Assembly: GCA_030066885.1 (NCBI GenBank)
Contig: JASJAT010000046.1
Span: 1-37,892, forward strand
Reading direction: 5' to 3'
DNA: 37,892 nucleotides
Source: Arenicellales bacterium
GTDB taxonomy: Bacteria; Pseudomonadota; Gammaproteobacteria; Arenicellales; JAANXG01
In this document: positions 27,320-37,892 of the stretch, piece after piece
Position numbering within the stretch: position 1 is the first letter of the stretch
Layout of the letters: every line of letters begins with the position of its first letter
The notes under the pieces: generated by a model
What the model saw: the letters and a program-made list of their open reading frames with translations, nothing else
Databases searched by the model: none
Told to the model about the DNA's origin: nothing
Made by a program: the position numbers and the translations under genes

Positions 27320-29657
27320 CGACGCGTTTTCTACGAAAGTAAAAGGAGGAGTGGGTGAAAAACTTCCGCACGACAGCGGTCATCTTCATGTCAGTGGAAG
27401 GGCTTTTTATATTGATGATCTTCCCGAGCCAAGAGGATTACTGCACGTCGCTATCGGCACCAGCAGTAAAGCGCATGCCCTTGTAGTAAAAATGGACCTA
27501 AGCGCAGTCTTAGCATCGCCAGGCGTGGTGGCGGTATTTACGGCAAAGGATATTCCCGGCAAAAACAACTTTGGTCCGGTACTTGAAGACGATCCGATTT
27601 TTTCACCCGGACTGGTGCAATATGTCGGTCAGTCTATTTTCGCCGTGGCCGCCGAAACCTTCACCCAGGCTCGTCGTGCCGCCAGGCGCGCTGTTATAGA
27701 GTACGAGGAGCTCGAACCCATTCTAGATATAGATGACGCCGTAAAAGCGAATAGCTTTGTTCTGCCGTCGGAACATATCAGACGGGGCGATAGTAAGCAG
27801 GCGATAGCAATGGCTAAACACCGACTCAACGGCCGGGTGTATGTAGGTGGTCAGGATCAGTTTTATTTGGAGGGACATATTGCCATGGCTCAGCCGAAGG
27901 AAGATGGGGACATGCTGATCTACAGTTCGACCCAGCACCCCGGTGAAGTGCAACACCTGGTCGCCCATGCGCTAAACAAAGAGTCCAAGGACATCATCGT
28001 TGAGTGCAGGCGTATGGGTGGAGCGTTCGGTGGCAAAGAGAGTCAACCCGCTTTGTTCGCGGCTATCGTTGCACTGGTTACCCACAAGACCGGACGTGCG
28101 GCGAAGCTGAGGCTCGACCGTGACGATGACATGATCATGACTGGCAAGCGGCACGATTACAACATCGACTATAACGTGGGGTTCGACGAGCAAGGACGAA
28201 TCAAGGGTTTAGAGTTCACGTTTGCCTCACGCTGTGGTATGTCGGCCGATCTTTCCGGTGCCGTCAATGACCGTACCATGTTCCATTGTGACAATGCCTA
28301 TTACCTGGAGAACGTAGATATCGTCTCGCACCGGTGTAAGACCAACACAGTATCGAATACGGCTTTCCGTGGATTCGGAGGGCCACAGGGAATGTTTGCT
28401 ATTGAATATGTGGTGGACGAGATTGCCCGTTTTCTGGAAAAAGATCCTTTGCAGGTCCGCCAAATCAATTTTTACGGCGTCGGTGAGCGCGATGTGACAC
28501 CCTACCATCAAAAGATCGAAGACAATATCATCCACGATATCGTCAATCAGTTAAAAGACTCCGCGGAGTACACCACACGACGTAACGAGATTAGGCAATT
28601 TAATGCCCAAAGTCCTTTTCTAAAGAAAGGCATTGCGCTGACCCCGGTTAAATTCGGTATATCTTTTACCGCTACCCACCTAAATCAGGCCGGTGCTCTG
28701 GTCAATGTATATACCGATGGAACGGTACACCTCAATCATGGTGGTACTGAGATGGGACAAGGACTATTTACCAAAGTTGCCCAGGTCTTGGCGGAAGAGC
28801 TACAGGTCGATATTGATCGGATAAAAATTACCGCGTCGGATACCAGCAAGGTACCCAACGCTTCCGCGACGGCCGCGTCCAGTGGTTCGGATCTAAACGG
28901 TAAGGCCGCTCAAGCGGCGGCGCGTACAATCAAAGAACGGTTGATTGCGTTTGCGGCCGAACATTTCAATGTGGCGGCTGGCGAAGTGCAGTTCAGCAAC
29001 AACTATGTGCATATCGCCGGTGAGACCATGCCTTTTGCCGAATTCGTTAAATTGGCTCATTTTCATCGAGTGTCGCTATCGTCGACGGGTTTTTACCGTA
29101 CACCCAAGATACACTACGACCGCAAAACATTCAGCGGACGGCCGTTCTATTACTATGCCTATGGTGCAGCGGTATCGGAGGTCGTCATCGATATGCTGAC
29201 CGGTGAATACCGTTTGCTACGTGTCGACATCCTGCATGATTGCGGGCAGTCTTTAAACCCTGCTATCGACCTTGGGCAGATTGAGGGAGGCTTTATCCAG
29301 GGTGCCGGTTGGCTGACTTCCGAAGCACTTTGGTGGAACGAAAGCGGTGAGCTCAAGACCCATGCTCCTTCCACGTACAAAATTCCCGTGTGTTCAGATT
29401 TGCCGGTTGATTTCAGAGTAACCATGCTCGAATCCGGAACAAACCGTGAAGACAGTATCTATCGATCCAAGGCGGTCGGTGAGCCCCCTTTAATGCTGGG
29501 CATCTCGGTGTTTCACGCCATTAAGGATGCGGTGGCCAGTATAGCTGACTACAAGAGCAGCCCCAGACTCAACGCGCCGGCGACCCCCGAGGAAGTCATT
29601 ACGGCGATAGAAGGAATCAAATCACAACGAGTTGTGAACCGGAGGCAAACCGGGTGA
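27309..29657 (+). CDS. xdhB: Xanthine dehydrogenase molybdopterin-binding (large) subunit
   Basis: 'RMGGAFGGKESQPALFA', 'AFRGFGGPQGMFAIE', 'HGGTEMGQGLFTKVAQV', 'AVGEPPLMLGISVFHAI'. ATG at 27309 overlaps the xdhA stop and is preferred over the ORF-track start at 27207. Confidence 0.95.
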   Translation: MAGNDAFSTKVKGGVGEKLPHDSGHLHVSGRAFYIDDLPEPRGLLHVAIGTSSKAHALVVKMDLSAVLASPGVVAVFTAKDIPGKNNFGPVLEDDPIFSPGLVQYVGQSIFAVAAETFTQARRAARRAVIEYEELEPILDIDDAVKANSFVLPSEHIRRGDSKQAIAMAKHRLNGRVYVGGQDQFYLEGHIAMAQPKEDGDMLIYSSTQHPGEVQHLVAHALNKESKDIIVECRRMGGAFGGKESQPALFAAIVALVTHKTGRAAKLRLDRDDDMIMTGKRHDYNIDYNVGFDEQGRIKGLEFTFASRCGMSADLSGAVNDRTMFHCDNAYYLENVDIVSHRCKTNTVSNTAFRGFGGPQGMFAIEYVVDEIARFLEKDPLQVRQINFYGVGERDVTPYHQKIEDNIIHDIVNQLKDSAEYTTRRNEIRQFNAQSPFLKKGIALTPVKFGISFTATHLNQAGALVNVYTDGTVHLNHGGTEMGQGLFTKVAQVLAEELQVDIDRIKITASDTSKVPNASATAASSGSDLNGKAAQAAARTIKERLIAFAAEHFNVAAGEVQFSNNYVHIAGETMPFAEFVKLAHFHRVSLSSTGFYRTPKIHYDRKTFSGRPFYYYAYGAAVSEVVIDMLTGEYRLLRVDILHDCGQSLNPAIDLGQIEGGFIQGAGWLTSEALWWNESGELKTHAPSTYKIPVCSDLPVDFRVTMLESGTNREDSIYRSKAVGEPPLMLGISVFHAIKDAVASIADYKSSPRLNAPATPEEVITAIEGIKSQRVVNRRQTG

Positions 29658-30727
29658 ACAGTTGGTTGAATCCGTTGCTGCTACTTACTCAACGAGGCAA
29701 GGAATCCGTATTGGTGAGTATTGTGGAAGCGTTGGGATCGACCCCGCGTGAACTCGGCACGAAAATGATCGTTACTGATGACGATACGTTTGCCACGATT
29801 GGCGGCGGCCAGTTTGAATACAATTGCATCTTGTTTGCCCGTGAACTCTTGCGAAACAAAGTAGATTTTACAACTAAGCGTTTCTCGTTGGGTCCCAGCC
29901 TTGGCCAATGTTGTGGCGGTGCGGCGACCGTTTCGTTTGATCGCATCGCAGCTCTGCCTGAGTGGCTAAGCCAATTGAGCACTTTTCAAAAAGAGCAACA
30001 GCCGGTGGTGCTGGCCAGTGTTGTCAAAACGGCGGCAGGCACAACGCCCAAGAGTCAAAAATTCATTATTGGTGAACACGATGTCATCGGTGATACAGCA
30101 AAGCTGGTGCTGGAGCCAATTGTTGCTGCGAGTAGACAATTGTTGGGAGGGGAAGAAGGGGCGGTGTCTGAAACTTTTATTGATGCGACCGGAGAGGATG
30201 TTACTTTACTGCTCGAACCTTTTTGTGCACCAGACTTCAATTTGATGCTGTTCGGCGCAGGTCATGTCGGCAGGGCTGTTGTGCGCGTGCTTGCTGAATC
30301 GCCTTGCCAGATAACGTGGGTGGATAGCAGACGGAATGGTTTCCCGGATGATATTCCCGCCAACGTTACTTGTGTGACGACGGTTTCACCCGAGTATGAG
30401 GTGGATGAGGCACCTGCCGGTGCGTATTTTCTGGTTATGACTCACAGCCATCCCCTGGATCAGGCAATATGTGAGAGAATTTTGAACAGAGACGACTTTC
30501 GGTATTGCGGGTTGATCGGCTCGATATCTAAACGTAAGAAATTCGAAAAACGTTTTCGCGCCGCCGGCATCTCTAAACAAACTTGTAGTAAATTAACCTG
30601 TCCGGTCGGCATCGCCGGGATTTCGGGCAAGCACCCCACCGAAATCGCAGTCTCGATCGCAGCCGAACTGTTACAACTGCAAGAACAGTCAGCTCAAGTG
30701 GTGAAGGAGCATTTGTTAGCAAGTTAA
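29654..30727 (+). CDS. xdhC: Xanthine dehydrogenase accessory protein XdhC (GTG start)
   Basis: 'LVSIVEALGSTPRELGTKMIV', 'TIGGGQFEYNC', 'LMLFGAGHVGRAVVRVLAESPCQITWVDSR', 'YCGLIGSISKRKKFEKR'. Confidence 0.93.
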   Translation: MNSWLNPLLLLTQRGKESVLVSIVEALGSTPRELGTKMIVTDDDTFATIGGGQFEYNCILFARELLRNKVDFTTKRFSLGPSLGQCCGGAATVSFDRIAALPEWLSQLSTFQKEQQPVVLASVVKTAAGTTPKSQKFIIGEHDVIGDTAKLVLEPIVAASRQLLGGEEGAVSETFIDATGEDVTLLLEPFCAPDFNLMLFGAGHVGRAVVRVLAESPCQITWVDSRRNGFPDDIPANVTCVTTVSPEYEVDEAPAGAYFLVMTHSHPLDQAICERILNRDDFRYCGLIGSISKRKKFEKRFRAAGISKQTCSKLTCPVGIAGISGKHPTEIAVSIAAELLQLQEQSAQVVKEHLLAS

Positions 30728-30732
30728 TAAAA

Positions 30733-32290
<1,558 letters not shown>

Positions 32291-32298
<8 letters not shown>

Positions 32299-33382
32299 GA
32301 TCGAGCCAAGGCCTCAACCATCAAAGCAGATGGCCTACTTGTCTCCGCTGATCGCGGTGGGGTTGACTTTGGTGACCGGTGTCATTTTTTCTCTACTGGT
32401 CGGTCTTAATCCCCTGTCTGCCTTCCACGCGTTTTTCATCTCGCCTATCGATGACCTCTATGGACTGGGTGAGTTAGGTGTCAAGGCCGCCCCCTTGATG
32501 TTGATTGCAGTCGGTTTAGCCATCGGGTTTCGTTCTAATGTGTGGAACATCGGCGCGGAAGGCCAGCTCACCTTCGGTGCCATTTGTGGCGGCGGTTTGG
32601 CACTGTATTTTTACGAAGTTGAAAGCGCGTGGATTCTACCGATCATGATCTTGGGCGGGGCAGTGGGGGGTATGCTGTGGGCATCCATCCCGGCTTTTCT
32701 CAGGACACGTTTCAATACCAACGAGATCCTGGTCAGCTTGATGCTCAACTATGTGGCCATACTCCTTTTGAGTTACCTGGTGCATGATCCCTGGCGTGAT
32801 CCGGACGGATTCAATTTCCCGGAATCTCGATTGTTTTCCGATTCTGCCTTGTTGCCGGTGGTGTTGGAAGGCACCCGCCTGCATCTGGGTATTATTATTG
32901 CGTTGATCGCAGTTGTATTGGGTTGGATATTCGTACGCAAGAGTTTTGTCGGATATCAAATGCAAGTGGCCGGACTGGCCGATCTGGCTGCGTTGTATGC
33001 CGGATTTAAACGTAAACGAATGGTCTGGATCGGGCTGTTGGTTGGCGGTGGTGCCGCCGGCATAGCCGGTTTGTGTGAGGTTGCGGGCCCGATAGGCCAG
33101 CTGCTTCCGTCAGTGTCTCCCGGTTATGGTTATGCTGCGATCATTGTTGCCTTTGTCGGTCGCCTTCATCCAATCGGTATCCTGTTAGCCAGCTTGTTGA
33201 TGTCGCTGCTGTACCTGGGCGGGGAATCGGCCCAAATGGATTTAGGTTTGCCTTCCGCCATAACCGGTGTATTTCAAGGCGTACTTTTGTTCTATTTATT
33301 AGGGGCGGATCTTTTCATCAATTTTAGAGTGAAGATAACAAAGACTGTTGCCACAAGGTCTGTTGGAGAAGTGGCGTCATGA
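32291..33382 (+). CDS. ABC transporter permease (BMP/nucleoside type)
   Basis: 'IAIGFRSNVWNIGAEGQLTFGAICGGG'-type segment, 'FNTNEILVSLMLNYVAILLLSYLV'; overlaps the ATPase stop. Confidence 0.93.
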
Positions 33383-34302
33383 CCGAAACCATGGTCGGTA
33401 TACTTTTAGCCACCTTGGGCGCTGGAACGCCGCTTGTGTTTGCTGCTCTTGGTGAATTGGTCACCGAGAAATCAGGTGTACTCAACCTCGGGGTGGAGGG
33501 CATGATGATCGTGGGTGCGGTCTGCGGATTCGCCGTTGCCGCGGAAAGCGAAAATTTATGGCTCGGGGTGGTGATGAGTGTTTTTGCCGGAGCGGGGATG
33601 GCATTGTTGTTTGGCATTTTGACTTTGACCTTTCAGGCCAATCAAGTGGCGGCGGGATTGGCGCTGACAATCTTCGGTATAGGTTTAAGCGCGTACATTG
33701 GATTGGATTACACCAGTGTTGCCCTGACAGGAATTCAACAGATCCACGTTCCCGTATTGAGCGACATTCCAGTTATCGGCCCGTTGATATTCTCTCTTGA
33801 TCCGCTGCTCTACTTATCTTTCGTGGCGTTTGGTGCGATTACGTATTTTCTGTACAAAACGAAAACCGGTCTGTTGTTACGTGCGGTCGGGGAGTCGCCT
33901 GAATCCGCGGTGTCTTTGGGTTATCCGGTGATCGCGATTCGCTATATGGCGGTTCTTTTTGGGGGCGCGATGGCGGGTCTGGGCGGAGCGTATCTTGCCC
34001 TGGTCTATACGCCGTTATGGGTGGAAGCCATGACAGCAGGACGCGGCTGGATCGCCCTGGCACTGGTGGTGTTTTCGACCTGGCGTCCGGCTCGAGTCAT
34101 GGTTGGTGCCTATCTGTTCGGAGGCGTCACAATTATCCAGTTCCACGTGCAGGGATTTGGAGTTGATATTCCCTCGCAGTTGTTGTCCATGTTGCCTTAT
34201 CTGGCAACCATTGTTGTGCTAGTGTTGATCTCGCGAGACATCAACACGATTCGTTTGAACGCGCCCGCCTCTTTAGGTAAGGCGTACCATCCTTCTGTAT
34301 AA
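33379..34302 (+). CDS. ABC transporter permease (BMP/nucleoside type)
   Basis: 'TPLVFAALGELVTEKSGVLNLGVEGMMIVGAVCGF', 'TKTGLLLRAVGESPESAVSLGYPVIAIRY'; overlaps the preceding permease by 4 nt. Confidence 0.93.
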   Translation: MTETMVGILLATLGAGTPLVFAALGELVTEKSGVLNLGVEGMMIVGAVCGFAVAAESENLWLGVVMSVFAGAGMALLFGILTLTFQANQVAAGLALTIFGIGLSAYIGLDYTSVALTGIQQIHVPVLSDIPVIGPLIFSLDPLLYLSFVAFGAITYFLYKTKTGLLLRAVGESPESAVSLGYPVIAIRYMAVLFGGAMAGLGGAYLALVYTPLWVEAMTAGRGWIALALVVFSTWRPARVMVGAYLFGGVTIIQFHVQGFGVDIPSQLLSMLPYLATIVVLVLISRDINTIRLNAPASLGKAYHPSV

Positions 34303-34306
34303 ACCA

Positions 34307-35428
34307 TTGGAGATGACTTTTAGCATTGGGGAGATGACCATGAGACTAATGAATATAAGTAAGCTGTTGTTAATATCCACTGCGGGGGTGATGTCGGCGA
34401 TATTGAGCTTGGCTGCCCTCGGCGCCGACTCGCTTAAAATTGGCTTTGTTTACGTCAGCCCTATCGGAGATGCGGGTTGGACCTACCAGCACGACCAGGG
34501 CCGACTGCAGATGGAAGAGGCCCTTGGCGGCAAAGTGGAAACCAAATATATCGAAAGCGTACCCGAGGGCGGCGAGTCGGAACGTGTAATACGGCAGTTT
34601 GCTACCGATGGCTATGGCTTGGTGTTTACTACTTCTTTTGGTTACATGAACCCGACCATAAAAGTTGCCAAGCAGTTCCCCAAAGTCGTATTCGAGCACG
34701 CCACCGGTTATAAGAGCGCTAAGAATGTTGGAACTTATGTCGCCCGGTTTTATGAGGGAAGATACCTGGCAGGTATCGTCGCAGGGAAAATGACCAAGAG
34801 TAACGTCGCGGGCTATGTTGCCGCTTTTCCGATTCCAGAGGTATTGCGTGGAATCAATGCTTTTACTTTGGGTATGCGCAGCGTTAACCCCGACGCCACG
34901 GTCAAGGTTATTTGGGTTAACTCCTGGTTTGATCCCGGTCGTGAGCGTGAAGCGGCAGATGTGTTCATTGCCCAAGGTGCGGATGTGGTGACCCACCACA
35001 CCGATTCCACAGCCGTTGTTCAGGCCGCCGAGGAAGCCGGTGTATGGTCGGTGGGCTATCACTCCGATATGTCCAAATACGGCCCGAAGAGCCACTTGAC
35101 CGCAGCCACCCACCACTGGGGCGACTACTATACGAAGGTCGCTGAAGAAGTGATGGGGGGAAACTGGGCGAGTACGGATATCTGGTGGGGTATTAAAGAA
35201 GGCATGATTAAATTGGCGCCTTTAAACCAGGCCGTTCCTGAAGACGTAGCCAAGCATGTCGCAGAAAAGGAAGCTGCCATTAAAGATGGGTCGCTGCATC
35301 CTTTCCAAGGCCCGATCAAGAACCAGGCGGGCGAAGAGGTTGTTGCAGCGGGCACAGCTCTGACCGACGAGGACCTATTGAAAATGGAGTGGTACGTCGA
35401 GGGTGTGGAAGGAAAACTTCCTAAGTAA
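34307..35428 (+). CDS. BMP family ABC transporter substrate-binding protein
   Basis: Signal peptide, then 'LKIGFVYVSPIGDAGWTYQHDQGRLQME'; start may be a downstream Met (MTMRLMNISKLLL). Confidence 0.93.
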   Translation: MEMTFSIGEMTMRLMNISKLLLISTAGVMSAILSLAALGADSLKIGFVYVSPIGDAGWTYQHDQGRLQMEEALGGKVETKYIESVPEGGESERVIRQFATDGYGLVFTTSFGYMNPTIKVAKQFPKVVFEHATGYKSAKNVGTYVARFYEGRYLAGIVAGKMTKSNVAGYVAAFPIPEVLRGINAFTLGMRSVNPDATVKVIWVNSWFDPGREREAADVFIAQGADVVTHHTDSTAVVQAAEEAGVWSVGYHSDMSKYGPKSHLTAATHHWGDYYTKVAEEVMGGNWASTDIWWGIKEGMIKLAPLNQAVPEDVAKHVAEKEAAIKDGSLHPFQGPIKNQAGEEVVAAGTALTDEDLLKMEWYVEGVEGKLPK

Positions 35429-35440
35429 CCAATCTTGAAT

Positions 35441-35469
35441 ACAGCGCCGGTAGGGGACACCGGCGCTGT
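35441..35469 (+). terminator. Strong hairpin between transporter genes and puuD; terminator or mRNA-processing/stabilising structure
   Basis: Perfect 11-bp stem ACAGCGCCGGT-AGGGGAC-ACCGGCGCTGT, 7-nt loop, no following T-run. Confidence 0.55.
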
Positions 35470-35486
35470 CCAATCGCCACCTTCAG

Positions 35487-36689
35487 ATGGAAGCATACGT
35501 TGTTGACTGGTTGAGCCTGGTTGGTCGCTGGGTTCACCTGGTCACTGGTATCGCGTGGATCGGTGCGTCATTTTATTTTGTATGGCTCGACAATCACCTG
35601 GAGCCACCCAAACAACAAGCGGACGTCGATCGAGGTGTTGGTGGCGAGGTATGGTCCGTCCATGGCGGCGGGTTTTACCACGCACAAAAATATAAATTAA
35701 CACCGCCCAAGTTACCGGAGACTTTACACTGGTTTAAATGGGAAGCGTATTCGACCTGGTTGTCAGGCATATTCTTACTGATACTCATATATTGGTACAG
35801 TGCGGAGGTTTACCTGATCGACACAAGGATTTCCGATATCAGTAAACCGATCGCCATTACCATCGGAATCACATCGCTGATAGGAGGTTGGATTGTATAC
35901 GACCTTTTGTGTAAATCTCCTCTGGGGCAGAAGGATTCAACCTTGGGGATTGTCCTGTTTGTCTTTGTTGTGGTTGCAGCTTTTCTCCTGTGTCAGGTCT
36001 TCAGCGGACGTGGCGCTTTTATTCATTTTGGTGCGATGCTGGGCACCATCATGGTTGCCAACGTGGCCATGGTCATCATTCCGGGGCAAAAAGAGCTGGT
36101 CAACGCGACGAAAGAAGGTCGCGACCCAGACCCAAAACATGGCATCAAAGGCAAACAGCGTTCGGTTCACAATACCTATTTCACCCTGCCGGTGTTGTTC
36201 GTCATGATCAGCAATCACTACGCCATGACCTATGGCCACGAATATAACTGGTTGATTCTCGTAGCCCTTTCCCTCGCCGGTGCACTGGTCCGGGTTTACT
36301 TTGTTGCCCGCCATAGCGGCAGAGCATCTCCAATACCTTTGGTTATCAGCGTCATTCTGTTACTCGGTGTAGCGGCGGCTATTGTCCCGGGCTCGGCCGC
36401 GACCAAGAGCATCGAGGCGACATCAAAATTAAGCTTTGCACAAGTTGAGTCGGTTATTAAGCAACGATGTGCCAGTTGTCATGCCAGTCAACCTACTCAA
36501 CCCGGTTTCACCGGCGCACCAGCAGGTATCGTGTTCGACAGCGCCAAGGATATCGTCAACCAGGCCATACAAATCCATCAACAGACCGTAGTCAGTAAGG
36601 TTATGCCAATAGGCAACCTGACCGGAATGACCGAGGAGGAAAGGTCATTGATAGATAGTTGGTTCAAGGCCGGCGCCAAGATAGATTAG
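35487..36689 (+). CDS. puuD: Membrane urate oxidase/hydroxylase PuuD with C-terminal cytochrome c domain
   Basis: 'WVHLVTGIAWIGASFYFVWLDNHLEPP', multiple TM helices, C-terminal heme motif 'CASCHASQPTQPGF'. Confidence 0.93.
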   Translation: MEAYVVDWLSLVGRWVHLVTGIAWIGASFYFVWLDNHLEPPKQQADVDRGVGGEVWSVHGGGFYHAQKYKLTPPKLPETLHWFKWEAYSTWLSGIFLLILIYWYSAEVYLIDTRISDISKPIAITIGITSLIGGWIVYDLLCKSPLGQKDSTLGIVLFVFVVVAAFLLCQVFSGRGAFIHFGAMLGTIMVANVAMVIIPGQKELVNATKEGRDPDPKHGIKGKQRSVHNTYFTLPVLFVMISNHYAMTYGHEYNWLILVALSLAGALVRVYFVARHSGRASPIPLVISVILLLGVAAAIVPGSAATKSIEATSKLSFAQVESVIKQRCASCHASQPTQPGFTGAPAGIVFDSAKDIVNQAIQIHQQTVVSKVMPIGNLTGMTEEERSLIDSWFKAGAKID

Positions 36690-36794
36690 TGTCCATGCGC
36701 CAAGACGCCAAGAACGCAGTAGTGGTAGGTGGATGTACCGTTAAAGGAGCCAAGGATGCAAAGGTTTATTCTTGTGAAAAACGTGGATGGACAC
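36689..36794. repeat. Short inverted-repeat-bounded insert between puuD and puuE
   Basis: GTGTCCAT (36689-36696) and ATGGACAC (36787-36794); interior has GCCAAGACGCCAAGAACGC. Confidence 0.4.
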
Positions 36795-36823
36795 GGGACT
36801 AAGCGAGATGGAGATATCAAATT

Positions 36824-37732
36824 ATGACTGACTACCCACGTGATCTGATTGGCTACGGTGCCCAACCGGTGAATCCCAAGTGGCCGGATAATGCACGCAT
36901 TGCGGTACAGTTTGTCGTCAACTATGAAGAAGGCGGTGAGCGCTGCGTTCTACATGGTGACACCGAGTCGGAGGCTTTTCTATCCGAGATTATCGGTGCA
37001 GTTCCGATCCCGGGTGCACGCCACGTTAATATGGAATCGATATACGAATACGGACCACGCGCTGGCTTTTGGCGTTTGCACCGCTTGTTTACAGCACGGC
37101 AAATCCCGGTTACGGTTTTCGGTGTGACTATGGCTCTGGAGCGTAATCCAGTTGTTGTGGAGGCCATGGTGAACGCGGACTGGGAAATTGCCTGCCACGG
37201 CTACCGGTGGATCGACTATCAGAATATCGATGAGTCGGTAGAATGGGATCACCTGGTCAAAGCCATTGAAATTCACACGCGAGTGGTTGGTGAGCGTCCA
37301 CTGGGATGGTACTTAGGCCGGTGTAGTCCGAATACGCATCGGTTGGTCGCTGAAGAAGGTGGTTTCCTTTACAACGCAGATTCCTATGCGGATGATGTGC
37401 CGTACTGGGACTATTCCTACGACACTAAACAACTTATCGTCCCTTATACGCTCGATGTGAACGATATGCGTTTTTCGACCAACCAGGGTTTTAACTCGGG
37501 TGAGCAGTTTTACAACTATCTTAAAGATACCTTTGATGTGTTGTACGCAGAGGGAGAAGCCGTCCCGAAGATGATGTCCGTAGGATTGCACTGTCGTCTG
37601 GTCGGTCGCCCAGGGCGCATAGCAGGGCTACAGAAGTTTATCGAATATATCGATCGGCATGAGCAAGTCTGGTTCGCTAAACGCATCGATATCGCCAGAC
37701 ACTGGTATCAGCACCACCCGGCAAAAGAGTAA
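36824..37732 (+). CDS. puuE: Allantoinase PuuE (polysaccharide-deacetylase fold)
   Basis: 'YPRDLIGYGAQPVNPKWPDNARIAVQFVVNYEEGGE', 'YEYGPRAGFWRLHRLF', 'CHGYRWIDYQN', 'GWYLGRCSPNTHRLV'. Confidence 0.95.
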   Translation: MTDYPRDLIGYGAQPVNPKWPDNARIAVQFVVNYEEGGERCVLHGDTESEAFLSEIIGAVPIPGARHVNMESIYEYGPRAGFWRLHRLFTARQIPVTVFGVTMALERNPVVVEAMVNADWEIACHGYRWIDYQNIDESVEWDHLVKAIEIHTRVVGERPLGWYLGRCSPNTHRLVAEEGGFLYNADSYADDVPYWDYSYDTKQLIVPYTLDVNDMRFSTNQGFNSGEQFYNYLKDTFDVLYAEGEAVPKMMSVGLHCRLVGRPGRIAGLQKFIEYIDRHEQVWFAKRIDIARHWYQHHPAKE

Positions 37733-37738
37733 TAAACT

Positions 37739-37892
37739 GTGTCTTCACCTCGGTTTAAGCCGCCTCCCAGTGAAATGACCAAAGAGGAGTTTGTATCGCG
37801 ATATGGTGGGGTATACGAACACTCGCCTTGGATCGCAGAGAGGGCATGGGAGAGCGGACTGGAGACGACCCACGATTCGGTAGAAGGTCTCA
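37739..37892 (+). CDS. uraD: OHCU decarboxylase, 5' end (runs off the window)
   Basis: GTG at 37739; translation VSSPRFKPPPSEMTKEEFVSRYGGVYEHSPWIAERAWESGLETTHDSVEGL, typical UraD N-terminus; not in the ORF track because it is open at the edge. Confidence 0.82.
   Translation, partial: MSSPRFKPPPSEMTKEEFVSRYGGVYEHSPWIAERAWESGLETTHDSVEGL

Noticed and set aside
34370-35116. 248-aa minus-strand ORF
   Set aside because: It is antisense to the BMP binding protein, with no family features.

Overview
The window reads as a Gram-negative, probably proteobacterial, chromosome segment; taxonomy is inference only. The right-hand third (about 25.4-37.9 kb) is a coherent purine/urate catabolism locus: HIU hydrolase, xanthine dehydrogenase XdhA/XdhB/XdhC, a BMP-family nucleoside-type ABC transporter (ATPase, two permeases, binding protein), membrane urate oxidase PuuD with a C-terminal cytochrome c motif, allantoinase PuuE, and the 5' end of an OHCU decarboxylase. 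The left two-thirds is a mosaic of mostly single-gene units: EamA transporter, Zn-type dehydrogenase plus carboxymuconolactone decarboxylase-like protein, alpha/beta hydrolase, two Cys/Met-metabolism PLP enzymes, two large class III adenylate/guanylate cyclase proteins plus an internally deleted third copy, an FGly-type sulfatase, an AllA-like protein, an EEP-family hydrolase, a class II aldolase, an orphan ParA/MipZ-like ATPase, a cysteine desulfurase, NhaA, and two SAM methyltransferases. The intergenic DNA holds at least three families of palindromic repeats. One is a KYTVPG-type hairpin (GGGGACAGTATACTTTTTAAC...GTTAAAAAGTATACTGTCCCC) flanking the sulfatase on both sides, with one copy apparently inserted inside another. 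A second is a composite element with a REP-like GC-rich head and a CTAG-rich cruciform tail, in three copies. A third is a dRS3-like ATTCCCGC-N9-GCGGGAAT repeat. No tRNA, rRNA or CRISPR was recognised.
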